Shown one piece after another: positions 1-8,534 of a DNA stretch of 14,672 nucleotides. How positions within the stretch are numbered: the first letter of the stretch is position 1; each line of letters starts with the position of its first letter. The notes beneath the pieces are model-generated. The model worked only from the letters and a program-made list of their open reading frames with translations, ran no database searches and had not been told where the DNA came from. This DNA comes from an uncultured Azohydromonas sp. (lineage in GTDB: Bacteria > Pseudomonadota > Gammaproteobacteria > Burkholderiales > Burkholderiaceae_C): assembly GCF_937926365.1 (NCBI RefSeq), contig NZ_CALAOH010000168.1:1-14672 (forward strand). Reading direction: 5' to 3'. The translations under genes and the position numbers were made by a program.

Positions 1-3000
1 GCCGGCGCGGGCGGCGCGGCCGGCTTCGGCGGCGGCGTGGGCAGCGACGGCACCGGCTATGGCGGCGGCGGGGGCTCGGGCTACGGCGGCGCGATCTTCG
101 TGCGCAGCGGCGGCACGCTGACCCTCAACGGCAACGTGCTGTTCCGCGACAACACGGCGCTCGCGGGCTCCAGCAACAACGGCGGCGAGTCGGGCCAGGC
201 CGCGGGCGCGGACATCTTCATGATGAAGGGCTCCACCGTGCTGCTGGCCCCGGGGGCGGGCCACACGATCCGCATCGAGGGCGGCATCGCCGACGACAGC
301 AACGCCAGCATCGCCGGCAGCTACGCCCCGGGTGCCGGCGCCGACCTGCACATCGGCGGCGGCGGCCTGGTGCAGCTCGCCGGCACCAACACCTACTCCG
401 GCAAGACCTACATCGAGGGCGCCACCACCGAGGTGACGCTGGGCCAGGGCATCCACCCGGCCAGCAGCGTCGTCTTCGCCGGCACCGGCGCCATCGGCAC
501 CCTGGCGCCGCACGCCAACGCGGGCGTGCTGCTGCTCGGCGAGAACGTCACGCAGCGCGCCGGCTCGGTCGTGCCCGGCCAGTTCATGTGGAACGGCGCC
601 GGCGGCTTCGCCTCGGCCCGCAGCGACGGCATCACGCTCGACTTCGGCCGCACCGCCAACGGCGCCAACCAGCTGCTGCAGTGGGGCAGCAGCTACCTCG
701 CCAACGGCTCCACGATGGTGTTCGGCTCCGAGTACGGCCAGGGCACCGTCACGCTGAAGAACAGCGTGAACCTGGGCGGCCTCACCGGCAACGTGGCGGC
801 CTTCCACAACGCGGCCCTTGACGCCGCGCACGCCACGCCCATCGCGGGCCTCAACGCCGACGCGGTGTACCTGCGCGGCACCTGGACCAACGGCAGCCTG
901 CGCGTCGGCAGCGCCGGCTACGGCGGCGCCGTCTACATGACCGCCCAGAACGCGCTGGCTTCGCTGGAGGTCAATAGCGGCCTGGTCAGCACGCTGGCCG
1001 CCGACGGCTCCGGCATCGGCCGGCTGATGCGCACCACGGGCCCCAGCAGCGTCGCCGTCAACGGCGGCGCGCTGATCCTGGGCGGTGCCGAGCAGGCCAC
1101 GGCGGTCAACGTCGCCGCGACGGGCCAGCTCGTCGCCATGGGCGCCCTGGACGCCGGCACGGTGGACAACAGCGGCGCCACGTCCTTCCTGGGCGCCACC
1201 AGCGTCAGCACCCTGCTCAACCGCGGTGGCGCGGGCCTGAACGTCTCGGGCGCCACCACGGCCGGCACCATCACCAATGAAACGGGCGCGCTGCTGCTGC
1301 AGCGGGAGTCCGTGCAGGCCGGCGGCGTCGTCAACCAAGGCGACTGGAGCGTCGAGGGCGCGCGCACGCTCACGACCGGCACCCTGGCCGGCCAGGGCAG
1401 CTTCGCCATGGCCGAAGCCGGCGACGCCCTGACCCTCGACCAGAGCGGCGTGTCTCTCTTCGCCGGCCAGTTCACCGGCGAGGGCAGTCTCACCAAGGCC
1501 GGCTCGGGCGTGCTGCTCCTCTCCGGTGCCAGCACCCACACCGGCGGCACCACCGTGGCGGCGGGCACGCTCGACACCAGCGCCGGCGGCACCCTGGCCG
1601 ACACGGGCGCCGTGACCGTCAATGCCGGCGCCCTCCTCGTCGCCGGCACCGAAGACACCATCGGCACGCTGTCCAACGCCGGCACGACGCTCGTCAACGC
1701 CGCGCTCGCCAGCACCGGCGACGTGAGCAACAGCGGCCTGATGGTCCTGGGCGCCAACGTCTCGGCGGCGGGCACGCTCGGCAACGCCGACGGCGCCTTG
1801 CTCGACCAGCTGGCCGACGTCACCGCCGGCTCGGTGAGCAACAGCGGCCAGCTCAACGTGCTGGGTGCGCGCACCATCACCGCCACCAGCGGCGGCTTCG
1901 GCGGCGAGGCCAGCGGCCTCGTGTCGATGGCCGGCGCGGACGACCACCTCGTCATCGACCAGGCCGGCGGCTCCAGCTACGCCGGCCGCATCGACGGCCA
2001 GGGCGCGCTGGTCAAGACCGGCGCCGGCACGCTGGGCCTCACCGGCGCCAACGGCTTCACCGGCGGCCTGACCGTGGCCGCGGGCACCGTGGACACCACC
2101 GGCGGCGGCACCCTGGCCGACACCGGCGCGGTGACCGTGGCCGCGGGCGCGTCCTTCGTCGCCGGCACGGCTGACACCGTCGGCACGGTGGACAACGCCG
2201 GCACGCTGAGCGTCAACGCGGCCCAGGCCGTGGCCTCGCTGTCCAACACGGGCACCGCCCACGTCAACGCCGCCCTCACCAGCGCCGGCACGGTGGACAA
2301 CGCCGCCACCGGCGTGGTGAACCTCGCGGCCGACGTCACCGCCGCCTCCACGGTGACCAACCTGGGGCAGCTCAACGTCAGCGGCCAGCGCACCATCGCC
2401 AGCGCCGGCTTCCAGGGCAGCGGCCACGCCGCCATGCTCCAGGACGCCAACCTCACGGTGCGGCAGGACGCCGACTCGCTCTACTCGGGCGTCATCTCCG
2501 GCGCGGGCGCGCTGTCCAAGACCGGCAGCGGCACCCTGAACCTCAGCGGCGCCAACACCTACGCCGGCGGCACCCACGTGCTGGCCGGCACGGTGGACAC
2601 CACCGGCGGCGGCACCCTGGCCGACACCGGCTCGGTGAACGTCGCCGCCGGCGCCACCTTCGTCGCCGGCACCGCCGACACCATCGGCGCCGTGGCCAAC
2701 GCCGGCACGCTGCGCGTCAACGCGGCGCAGACCGTGGCGTCCCTGGACAACACCGCCACCGGCACGGCCCACCTCGACGCCGCCGTGACCAGCGCGGGCG
2801 ACATGACCAACGCCGGCACGACCCACCTCAACGCCGACCTGACCAGCGGCGGCACGGTGGCCAACACCGCGGACGGCCTCCTCAACCAGGCCGCCGACAT
2901 CACGGCCCTGGCGGTGGCCAACGACGGCACGATCGGCGTCAGCGGCCAGCGCACCATCGCCACCCTGGGCTTCGGCGGCGCCGACAGCGGCCGCGTGCTG

Positions 3001-6000
3001 TTGGCCGGCACGGCCGACCGGCTGACCATCGACCAGCTCGGCGGTTCGACCTACGCCGGCCAGGTCAACGGCCAGGGCGCCCTGGTCAAGAGCGGGGTGG
3101 GCACCCTGCGGCTCACCGGCGCCAACGGCTTCACCGGCGGCCTGACCGTGGCCGCGGGCACCGTGGACACCACCGGCGGCGGCACCCTGGCCGACACCGG
3201 CGCGGTGACCGTGGCCGCGGGCGCGTCCTTCGTCGCCGGCACCGCCGACACCATCGGCGCCGTGAGCAACAGCGGCAACCTGGTCGTCAACGCGGCGCAG
3301 ACCGTCGCCACGCTGAGCAACCAGGCCGGCGGCGTCAGCAGCCTCAACGCCCAGCTCGCCAGCGCCGGCACGGTGGACAACGCCGAGGGCGGCGTGATCC
3401 ACCAGGCGGCCGACATCGCCGCGGCCTCGACCGTGACCAACCAGGGCCAGCTCAACGTCAGCGGCCAGCGCGTCATCGACAGCGCCGGCTTCCAGGGCTC
3501 GGGCCGCGTCGCCATCGACGCGGGCTCGCGCCTGACGGTGCGGCAGACGGCCGACTCCACCTACGCCGGCGTGATCTCCGGCGCCGGCGCCCTGGCCAAG
3601 ACGCAGACCGGCACGCTGGCGCTCACCGGCGCCAACACCTTCCTGGGCGGCACCACCGTCCAGGCCGGCACGCTCGACACCACCGGCGGCGGCACCCTGG
3701 CCGACACCGGCAGCCTGAGCATCGACGCCGGCGCCACCTTCCGCGCCGGCACGGCCGACACCATCGGCGCCGTCGCCAACAGCGGCAGCTTCGTGGCCGA
3801 CGCCGCGCAGAACGTCGCCTCGCTGGCCAACCACGCCGGCGGCACGGCGCTGCTCAACGCCCGGCTCGACAGCGCCGGGGCGGTGGACAACGCCGACGGC
3901 GGCGTGATCCGCCAGGCGGCCGACATCACGGCCGCTGCCGTGGACAACAGCGGCACGCTCGACGTGCTGGGCCAGCGCCGCATCGCCACGGCCGGCTTCA
4001 CCGGCGAGGCCGGCGGCCGCGTCGTGCTCGCCGGCGCCGGTGACCAGCTCACGCTGGACCAGTCGGGCCACTCGACCTTCGCCGGCCAGATCGGTGGCCA
4101 GGGCAGCTTCGCCAAGACCGGCGCGGGCACGCTCGCGCTCTCCGGCGCCAGCGGCCACACCGGCGCGATGTCGGTCCAGGCCGGCACCGTGGTGCTCTCG
4201 GGCAGCACGGCCAGCCGCGACGTGAACGTGGCCGCCGGTGCGCAACTGGCCGTCATCCAAGGCGGCCTGGCGTCCAACGCCACGCTGAGCAACGCCGGCA
4301 CGCTGAACCTGGCCTCCGACGACACCGTCGCGGCCTTCGTCAACAGCGGCACCGTGGACGGCAGCGGCAAGCTCACCGCGGCCACCTACGCGCTCAACGA
4401 CGGCAGCGTCGTCAATGCCAAGCTCGGCGCCGGCACGCTGACCACCCACGGCAGGGTGCTGCTCAACGGCACCAGCGACGCGGGCACGGTCCAGGTCACC
4501 GACGACAGCACGCTCACGCTGGGCGGGCCGCAGCGCCTGTCGCTGCAGGCGGCCGTGACGGTGGACGGCCAGCTGGTGCTGGCCCACGGCGACCAGACCA
4601 TCCGCACCCTCGACGGCAACGGCCGCGTGGACATGAACGCCTACCACCTGGTGGTCAGCAACGGCGGCGACTTCAGCGGCGTGCTCAACAGCACCCAGGG
4701 GTCCAGCCTGTCCACCGGCGGCGGCAGCCTGCGCCTGAGCGGCGCCAGCAACGTCAACACCCAGGCCCTGCAGCTGAGCAACGGCAGCTCCATGACGCTG
4801 GACGCCGGCGCCCGGCTCAGCACCGGCGCGGCCGTGGTGGACGCGGACAGCACGCTGCACCTGGCGGACTCGCGGAACCTGCAGTACGCGACGCTGGGCG
4901 GCGGCGGCACGGTGGACGCCGCGTCGTTCAGCAACGCCGCGGGGGCCAAGGTCGGCGGCTCGCTGACCTTCACCGGCGACTTCAGCAACCAGGGCACGCT
5001 GGCTCCGGGCTACTCGCCTGGCACGGTGACGATCCTGGGCAGCTACACCGAGAACAGCGCGCTGGAGCTGGAGTTGGCCGGCACCACTCCCGACACGCAG
5101 CACGACCAGGTGCGCGTGGGCGGCAGCGTCACGGTGGCGCCGGCAGCAGCGCTCACGTTCCGCACCTGGAATGGCGTCGCGCCGGTCCTGGGCGACGTGT
5201 ACCAGGTGATCGCCGACACCAACGGCAACGCCAAGCGCGTCAACGGCAGCTTCGGCGACGTGCTGTTCGACGCTGACGGTGTCGAGGGCACCGGCGTGGC
5301 CGCGCGCAACGCCGCCGTGGTGTTCGACCTCGCCACCGGCCAGGCCATCGCCACGGGGCTCAATGCCGCGGGCAGCACCTTCGCCGACCTGGGCCTCACC
5401 CGGAGCCAGCGCGACGCGGCGCAGGCGCTGTTCGCCCGTGCCACCTCGGTGGGCGTCAACCAGATCGACACCGCCGCAGGCGGTGCCGAGAACGTCGGCC
5501 GCAATGCCGCCGAGGTGCTCACCACCCGCGACGGCATCGCCAAGATGACGCCCGAGTACTACGGCGCCATGGCTGACTACGGCTTCAGCGCCGCGACGTC
5601 GATGTCGCGCCTGCTGGTCAAGCGCGCCGCCGCCGAGTTCGGCGAGGGCGTGCGCGGCCGCGGCCAGTTCTTCGCCTCGGCGCAGACCGACAGCGTGCGC
5701 CAGGCCGACGCGGCCAAGCTGCACCGCAACGAGATGCTCATCGGCACCGAGTTCGCGCTCAACCGCTCGGTGGAGATCGGCGGCGTGCTGGCCAGCAGCA
5801 ACGGCGGCCTCAGCGGCGACCACGGCCGTGGCGACGTCAAGGGCGAGGCTTTCCGCCTCTACGCCAAGGGCCGCGTGAGCGACAAGCTGGCCGTGCTGGG
5901 CGGCATCGGCCACGGCAGCTACCGCTACAAGCTCAAGCGCGACGCGGTCTCCGGCGAGGCCACGGGCGAGACCCGCGGCAGCGCCACCAACGTCAGCCTG

Positions 6001-6456
6001 GGCCTGGCCTGGGACGCATACCGGACCAGCGGCTTCGCCGTGACGCCCTACGCCAACCTGGACCACGGCCGCTTCAGCAGCGACGGCTTCACCGAGGCCG
6101 GCTCCAGCCACAGCCTGGTATTGGGCGACTACAGCACCAGCCGCACCACGCTGACGCTGGGCAGCGCCTTCGAGTGGCAGCACGTGGTGGCGGGCAAGCC
6201 CTTCACGCTGGCCGCGCACGCCGCGCTGCAAAGCGTGCTGGGCGAAGGCAACCGCGTGCAGACGGCCAGCCTGGGCATCGACAATGCGGTGCAGTTCCCG
6301 CTGACCTACGACAGCCGCAAGCGCACGCTGGCCCTGTTCGGCGTGGGCGGCACGATCCGCCTGAGCCAGGCCGTGACGGCCAGCGCCAGCCTCGACAGCG
6401 CGCTGTCGGGCTACAAGGACGGCAGCGCCAAGGTCCAGCTCAACGTGGCCTTCTGA
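1..6456 (+). CDS. Giant autotransporter adhesin (type Va), 5' end outside window
   Basis: The frame is open from base 1, so the true start and signal peptide lie upstream; 2151 codons are visible before the TGA. The first ~35 codons are glycine-rich, followed by a GAIFV...GTLTLNGNVLF stretch like the beta-helix start of many surface adhesins. The passenger repeats the autotransporter-associated beta-strand motif (K-[TS/A]-G-x-GTL-x-L-[ST]-GA) at about nt 1490, 2008, 2515, 3088, 3592 and 4110. A GTLAPGYSPG segment and a GDVYQVIADT stretch near nt 5000-5220 precede a linker and the C-terminal barrel (about nt 5660-6453), which ends in the outer-membrane signature Phe (LNVAF). I noticed no cysteine, as is usual for secreted passengers. 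Such proteins cross the outer membrane through their own barrel and typically act in adhesion or biofilm; the ligand here is unknown. It stands alone and converges on the aor operon. Confidence 0.95.
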   Translation, partial: AGAGGAAGFGGGVGSDGTGYGGGGGSGYGGAIFVRSGGTLTLNGNVLFRDNTALAGSSNNGGESGQAAGADIFMMKGSTVLLAPGAGHTIRIEGGIADDSNASIAGSYAPGAGADLHIGGGGLVQLAGTNTYSGKTYIEGATTEVTLGQGIHPASSVVFAGTGAIGTLAPHANAGVLLLGENVTQRAGSVVPGQFMWNGAGGFASARSDGITLDFGRTANGANQLLQWGSSYLANGSTMVFGSEYGQGTVTLKNSVNLGGLTGNVAAFHNAALDAAHATPIAGLNADAVYLRGTWTNGSLRVGSAGYGGAVYMTAQNALASLEVNSGLVSTLAADGSGIGRLMRTTGPSSVAVNGGALILGGAEQATAVNVAATGQLVAMGALDAGTVDNSGATSFLGATSVSTLLNRGGAGLNVSGATTAGTITNETGALLLQRESVQAGGVVNQGDWSVEGARTLTTGTLAGQGSFAMAEAGDALTLDQSGVSLFAGQFTGEGSLTKAGSGVLLLSGASTHTGGTTVAAGTLDTSAGGTLADTGAVTVNAGALLVAGTEDTIGTLSNAGTTLVNAALASTGDVSNSGLMVLGANVSAAGTLGNADGALLDQLADVTAGSVSNSGQLNVLGARTITATSGGFGGEASGLVSMAGADDHLVIDQAGGSSYAGRIDGQGALVKTGAGTLGLTGANGFTGGLTVAAGTVDTTGGGTLADTGAVTVAAGASFVAGTADTVGTVDNAGTLSVNAAQAVASLSNTGTAHVNAALTSAGTVDNAATGVVNLAADVTAASTVTNLGQLNVSGQRTIASAGFQGSGHAAMLQDANLTVRQDADSLYSGVISGAGALSKTGSGTLNLSGANTYAGGTHVLAGTVDTTGGGTLADTGSVNVAAGATFVAGTADTIGAVANAGTLRVNAAQTVASLDNTATGTAHLDAAVTSAGDMTNAGTTHLNADLTSGGTVANTADGLLNQAADITALAVANDGTIGVSGQRTIATLGFGGADSGRVLLAGTADRLTIDQLGGSTYAGQVNGQGALVKSGVGTLRLTGANGFTGGLTVAAGTVDTTGGGTLADTGAVTVAAGASFVAGTADTIGAVSNSGNLVVNAAQTVATLSNQAGGVSSLNAQLASAGTVDNAEGGVIHQAADIAAASTVTNQGQLNVSGQRVIDSAGFQGSGRVAIDAGSRLTVRQTADSTYAGVISGAGALAKTQTGTLALTGANTFLGGTTVQAGTLDTTGGGTLADTGSLSIDAGATFRAGTADTIGAVANSGSFVADAAQNVASLANHAGGTALLNARLDSAGAVDNADGGVIRQAADITAAAVDNSGTLDVLGQRRIATAGFTGEAGGRVVLAGAGDQLTLDQSGHSTFAGQIGGQGSFAKTGAGTLALSGASGHTGAMSVQAGTVVLSGSTASRDVNVAAGAQLAVIQGGLASNATLSNAGTLNLASDDTVAAFVNSGTVDGSGKLTAATYALNDGSVVNAKLGAGTLTTHGRVLLNGTSDAGTVQVTDDSTLTLGGPQRLSLQAAVTVDGQLVLAHGDQTIRTLDGNGRVDMNAYHLVVSNGGDFSGVLNSTQGSSLSTGGGSLRLSGASNVNTQALQLSNGSSMTLDAGARLSTGAAVVDADSTLHLADSRNLQYATLGGGGTVDAASFSNAAGAKVGGSLTFTGDFSNQGTLAPGYSPGTVTILGSYTENSALELELAGTTPDTQHDQVRVGGSVTVAPAAALTFRTWNGVAPVLGDVYQVIADTNGNAKRVNGSFGDVLFDADGVEGTGVAARNAAVVFDLATGQAIATGLNAAGSTFADLGLTRSQRDAAQALFARATSVGVNQIDTAAGGAENVGRNAAEVLTTRDGIAKMTPEYYGAMADYGFSAATSMSRLLVKRAAAEFGEGVRGRGQFFASAQTDSVRQADAAKLHRNEMLIGTEFALNRSVEIGGVLASSNGGLSGDHGRGDVKGEAFRLYAKGRVSDKLAVLGGIGHGSYRYKLKRDAVSGEATGETRGSATNVSLGLAWDAYRTSGFAVTPYANLDHGRFSSDGFTEAGSSHSLVLGDYSTSRTTLTLGSAFEWQHVVAGKPFTLAAHAALQSVLGEGNRVQTASLGIDNAVQFPLTYDSRKRTLALFGVGGTIRLSQAVTASASLDSALSGYKDGSAKVQLNVAF
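2038..2168 (+). repeat. Exact 131-bp internal repeat, copy 1
   Basis: By direct reading this block is identical base for base to 3112-3242, an offset of 1074 bp. It encodes the LTGANGFTGGLTVAAG to SFVAG part of a type A unit. The flanks diverge at once on both sides (C versus G at 2037/3111, and G versus C at 2169/3243). Confidence 0.9.
3112..3242 (+). repeat. Exact 131-bp internal repeat, copy 2
   Basis: Second copy of the block at 2038-2168. Identity at silent third positions, while neighbouring units of the same protein motif differ, points to recent duplication or gene conversion rather than selection on protein alone. Confidence 0.9.
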
Positions 6457-6511
6457 ACCCGGACGGCCGGCTGGTCCCGCGGGGCCGGGCCGGCCCATCC
6501 CTGAAACACAA

Positions 6512-6544
6512 CGGCGGTGGCACTCGCGTGCCACCGCCGTTTTT
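6512..6544 (+). terminator. Rho-independent terminator of the autotransporter gene, probably bidirectional
   Basis: A perfect 12-bp stem (CGGCGGTGGCAC / GTGCCACCGCCG) with a TCGC loop is followed by TTTTTC on the plus strand, 55 bp after the autotransporter stop. Read on the minus strand, the same stem is followed by the fairly T-rich TTGTGTTTC, so it may also end the convergent aor transcript, whose last stop is at 6585. Confidence 0.93.
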
Positions 6545-6584
6545 CTTTGCAGGGCGCGAAGCGCGGCGCCCTCGCCCGCCCGCG

Positions 6585-6890
6585 TCAACCGCCGCCGCGC
6601 TGCGTGTAGAGGTCGAAGCGGCGCATGAAGCGCAGCCGCCCCATCTCGTCCACGCCCTCGAAGGCGAAGCGCAGGCTCAGCCGCGGCACGCTCAGCAGCG
6701 CGATGCGCCGCGGCGGCAGCGCCTCCCAGCGCAGGCTCAGCCGCCCGCCCCCGTCGAGCGCGATGTCCGCGCCGTCGGCGCGCTGCCGCACCGGGTGCGG
6801 CGCGGCGGCGCCGGGAAGCCAGTGCGCCAGCTCGGCGGCGGTGCAGCCCATTTCCCGCTCGAACTCGGCGGGGCACTGCAGCAACTGCAC
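6585..6890 (-). CDS. Conserved-looking 101-aa protein of unknown function at the end of the aor operon
   Basis: I do not recognise a named domain. The reading frame starts with GTG at 6890, five bases after the stop of the MoaD-like gene, with no clear Shine-Dalgarno site, so translational coupling is likely. The 101-residue product has two cysteines (residues 6 and 16), a basic middle (PPRRIALL) and a C-terminal stretch FMRRFDLYTQRGGG. No membrane segment or signal peptide is visible. Position directly behind the MoaD-like gene in a tungsten-enzyme operon suggests a role in cofactor assembly or enzyme maturation, but that rests on context only. The C-terminal Gly-Gly-Gly is notable because the preceding gene also ends in Gly-Gly. 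The coding frame ends 41 bp from the convergent terminator stem. Confidence 0.75.
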   Translation of the reverse strand: MQLLQCPAEFEREMGCTAAELAHWLPGAAAPHPVRQRADGADIALDGGGRLSLRWEALPPRRIALLSVPRLSLRFAFEGVDEMGRLRFMRRFDLYTQRGGG

Positions 6891-6895
6891 GGGCT

Positions 6896-7150
6896 TCAGC
6901 CGCCTGCGATCGGCGGCCAGATGGCCAGCACGTCGCCTTCGACCAGCGCGCGCGTGGCGCGCGCTTCGGGCGGCACGAAGCTGCCGTTGACCAGCACCAG
7001 GTGCACCAGCTTCATCGGCAGGCCGTAGGGCTCCACGGCCTGCGCGATGGTGCTGCCCTCGGGCAGGTCGAGCTGCACCGCGTTGCCGCGGCGCGCCTCG
7101 GCCGGCAGGTACTCGGTGAGGCTGGCGTAGAGCTTGAAGGTGATGCGCAT
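6896..7150 (-). CDS. MoaD/ThiS-family small sulfur carrier protein (AorD type)
   Basis: An 84-residue protein beginning MRITFKLYASL and ending PPIAGG. The first beta strand (ITFKLYASL), a central VNGSFV segment, a GD near the end (VEGDVLAIWPPIAGG) and the free terminal Gly-Gly are hallmarks of the MoaD/ThiS ubiquitin-like fold. In that family the terminal glycine is adenylated and thiocarboxylated and delivers sulfur, for MoaD to make the dithiolene of molybdopterin. In this operon it probably serves pterin synthesis for the tungsten cofactor of AorB. Tungsten aldehyde oxidoreductase operons, including that of Aromatoleum aromaticum, carry such a gene. I chose the ATG at 7150, 38 bp after the aorC stop; a longer in-frame reading upstream only overlaps aorC out of frame. 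The Shine-Dalgarno site is weak. No activating MoeB-like enzyme lies in the window. Confidence 0.9.
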   Translation of the reverse strand: MRITFKLYASLTEYLPAEARRGNAVQLDLPEGSTIAQAVEPYGLPMKLVHLVLVNGSFVPPEARATRALVEGDVLAIWPPIAGG

Positions 7151-7188
7151 GGGTCGTGATGTTGCCCGCGGCCTTGGCGACCCGGCGC

Positions 7189-8472
7189 TCAATACGGCTG
7201 CTGCTTGCCCAGCCCGCGGGCTTCCTGCGCCTGGGCGCAGGCCAGGTAGGCGGGCATCAGCTGCGTGGGGTCGTCGATCAGGCGCTGCTTCCACTCGGGC
7301 GTGAGCTTGACCCGCCCTTCGACCAGGCCGCGCATGGCGCCCACGTGCTGCGTCCAGCCCACGCTGTTGCAGCCCACGAGCAGGTCGCCGTCGAACTGCA
7401 GGCTCAGCGCCTTGCCGGCCCCCTGGTCCACGAGCTCGGCGCTCTGGCCGCCGGGCACGCCCTGCCAGTTGCCGAAGCTGGTGGAGATCAGCCCCAGCGT
7501 GTCGAGCACGTTGATCTGCGTGACGCCGCCCAGCACCGCGCGCTGGCCCACCATGTTCAGCGCCGCCACGCGCGCCTGCTCCGCCGCGTTGGGCTGGATG
7601 GCGCTGACGATGGTGCGGCCGCTGACGATGTCGAAGGCCTCGGCGCAGTCGCCCGCGGCATAGACGCCGGGCACGCTGGTCTGCAGGTGCTCGTCGGTGA
7701 GCACGCCCTGCAGGCAGCGCACGCCGCTGCCCCACAGGAAGCCGATGTTGGGCCGCACGCCGGTGGCGCTGATGACCAGGTCCGCCGCCAGCACGTCGCC
7801 GCTGGACAGTTTCACGCGCAACTCGTTGCCCACGGGCTCGATGGCCTGCACGCGCGCGCCGGTGTGCACGTCCACGCCCTTGGACTGCACCCACTGGCGA
7901 ATCATGCCGCCGGCGGTGGGGCCCATCATGCGCGGCACCATGCGGTCGCCCGTCTCCACCACGCTGAGCTTCACGCCGCGCAGCGCCAGGGCTTCCATGA
8001 TGATGCAACCGATGAAGCCCGCGCCCACCTGCACCACGCGCGCGCCGGGCTGGGCCCGCGCGGCGATGGCGCGCGCATCGTCCAGCGTCCAGCAGGTGTG
8101 CACGCCGGGGCTGTTGATGCCGGGAATGGGCGGCTGCACCGGGCTGGAGCCGGTGGCGATGAGCAGCCGGTCGTACTCGATCTCGCTGTCGTCGCTGAAG
8201 AAGACCTTGCGCGCCTTGGTGTCCACGGCCAGCGCGCGCACGCCGCGCTTGAGGTCGATGCGCAGCCGCTCGTAGTGGTCGGGACTGTGGCGCAGGTGCG
8301 TGCCGGGCTCGCCGACGCGCCCGACCAGCAGGTACGGAATCGCCATGCGCGAGTACGGCGGCTCGACCTCGTCGCCGACGATGAGGATGCGGTCCCGCGG
8401 CGCGTGCTTGCGGATGGTTTCGGCCGCAATGACGCCGGCCGGGCCGGCGCCGAGGATCAGGTGAGTCAACAT
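7189..8472 (-). CDS. aorC: FAD-dependent NAD(P)H oxidoreductase subunit of aldehyde oxidoreductase (AorC)
   Basis: A 427-residue pyridine-nucleotide-disulfide-type flavoprotein. The FAD site shows GAGPAG at residues 8-13, ATGSSP at 106-111 and AAGDCAE at 272-278. The NAD(P) site shows GAGFIG at 150-155, with an acidic residue at the end of the next strand (Glu173), which usually favours NADH over NADPH. There is no redox-active CxxxxC disulfide, so it resembles ferredoxin or NADH oxidase type reductases. By comparison with the three-subunit Aromatoleum enzyme (about 17, 67 and 45 kDa) this is the subunit linking the iron-sulfur chain to NAD+. The ATG at 8472 has GGAG 8 bases upstream. The gene is set off from aorB by 139 bp holding a terminator-like hairpin and a REP-like palindrome, so its output may be tuned separately. 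Confidence 0.9.
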   Translation of the reverse strand: MLTHLILGAGPAGVIAAETIRKHAPRDRILIVGDEVEPPYSRMAIPYLLVGRVGEPGTHLRHSPDHYERLRIDLKRGVRALAVDTKARKVFFSDDSEIEYDRLLIATGSSPVQPPIPGINSPGVHTCWTLDDARAIAARAQPGARVVQVGAGFIGCIIMEALALRGVKLSVVETGDRMVPRMMGPTAGGMIRQWVQSKGVDVHTGARVQAIEPVGNELRVKLSSGDVLAADLVISATGVRPNIGFLWGSGVRCLQGVLTDEHLQTSVPGVYAAGDCAEAFDIVSGRTIVSAIQPNAAEQARVAALNMVGQRAVLGGVTQINVLDTLGLISTSFGNWQGVPGGQSAELVDQGAGKALSLQFDGDLLVGCNSVGWTQHVGAMRGLVEGRVKLTPEWKQRLIDDPTQLMPAYLACAQAQEARGLGKQQPY

Positions 8473-8484
8473 GGAAACAGCTCC

Positions 8485-8511
8485 AAAAAAGAAGGCGGTC
8501 CATGGACCGCC
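8485..8511 (-). terminator. Terminator-like hairpin between aorB and aorC (possible attenuator)
   Basis: A perfect palindrome at 8494-8511 (GGCGGTCC-AT-GGACCGCC) is followed on the minus strand by TTCTTTTTT, a classic intrinsic terminator layout. The T-run runs straight into the GGAG ribosome site of aorC. On the plus strand the stem is followed by TTTCTCTTCC, so weak activity in that direction is also possible. If it works, only part of the transcription would reach aorC and the genes behind it. No promoter is evident between hairpin and aorC. Confidence 0.75.
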
Positions 8512-8534
8512 TTTCTCTTCCTACTGACTCGCCA

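Larger units (their letters stand above)
1386..4200 (+). repeat. Tandem passenger repeats of two alternating types
   Basis: About six units of roughly 500-575 bp each encode a domain with the same order: a strand with YAG or FAG, a GALxKTGxGTL motif, an AGT[VL]DTTGGGTLADTG segment, and an alanine/asparagine-rich SN-A-GT segment. Two unit types can be told apart by the strand before the motif. Type A reads L-T-[IL]-DQ-x-G-x-S-[TY]-[YF]-AG (near nt 1430, 1955, 3025, 4055). Type B reads LTVRQ-x-ADS-x-Y-x-GVISGAGAL (near nt 2450 and 3530). The order is A-A-B-A-B-A. Confidence 0.85.

Noticed and set aside
1..6456. CRISPR-like periodic repeats
   Set aside because: The repeats are in frame, vary at the protein level as beta-helix units, and have no uniform short spacers.
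6896..8503. A 535-codon minus-strand frame that contains the MoaD-like protein at its end
   Set aside because: Its first ~450 codons run out of frame through aorC and are Arg-rich nonsense. Only the last 84 codons, from the ATG at 7150, are a real protein.
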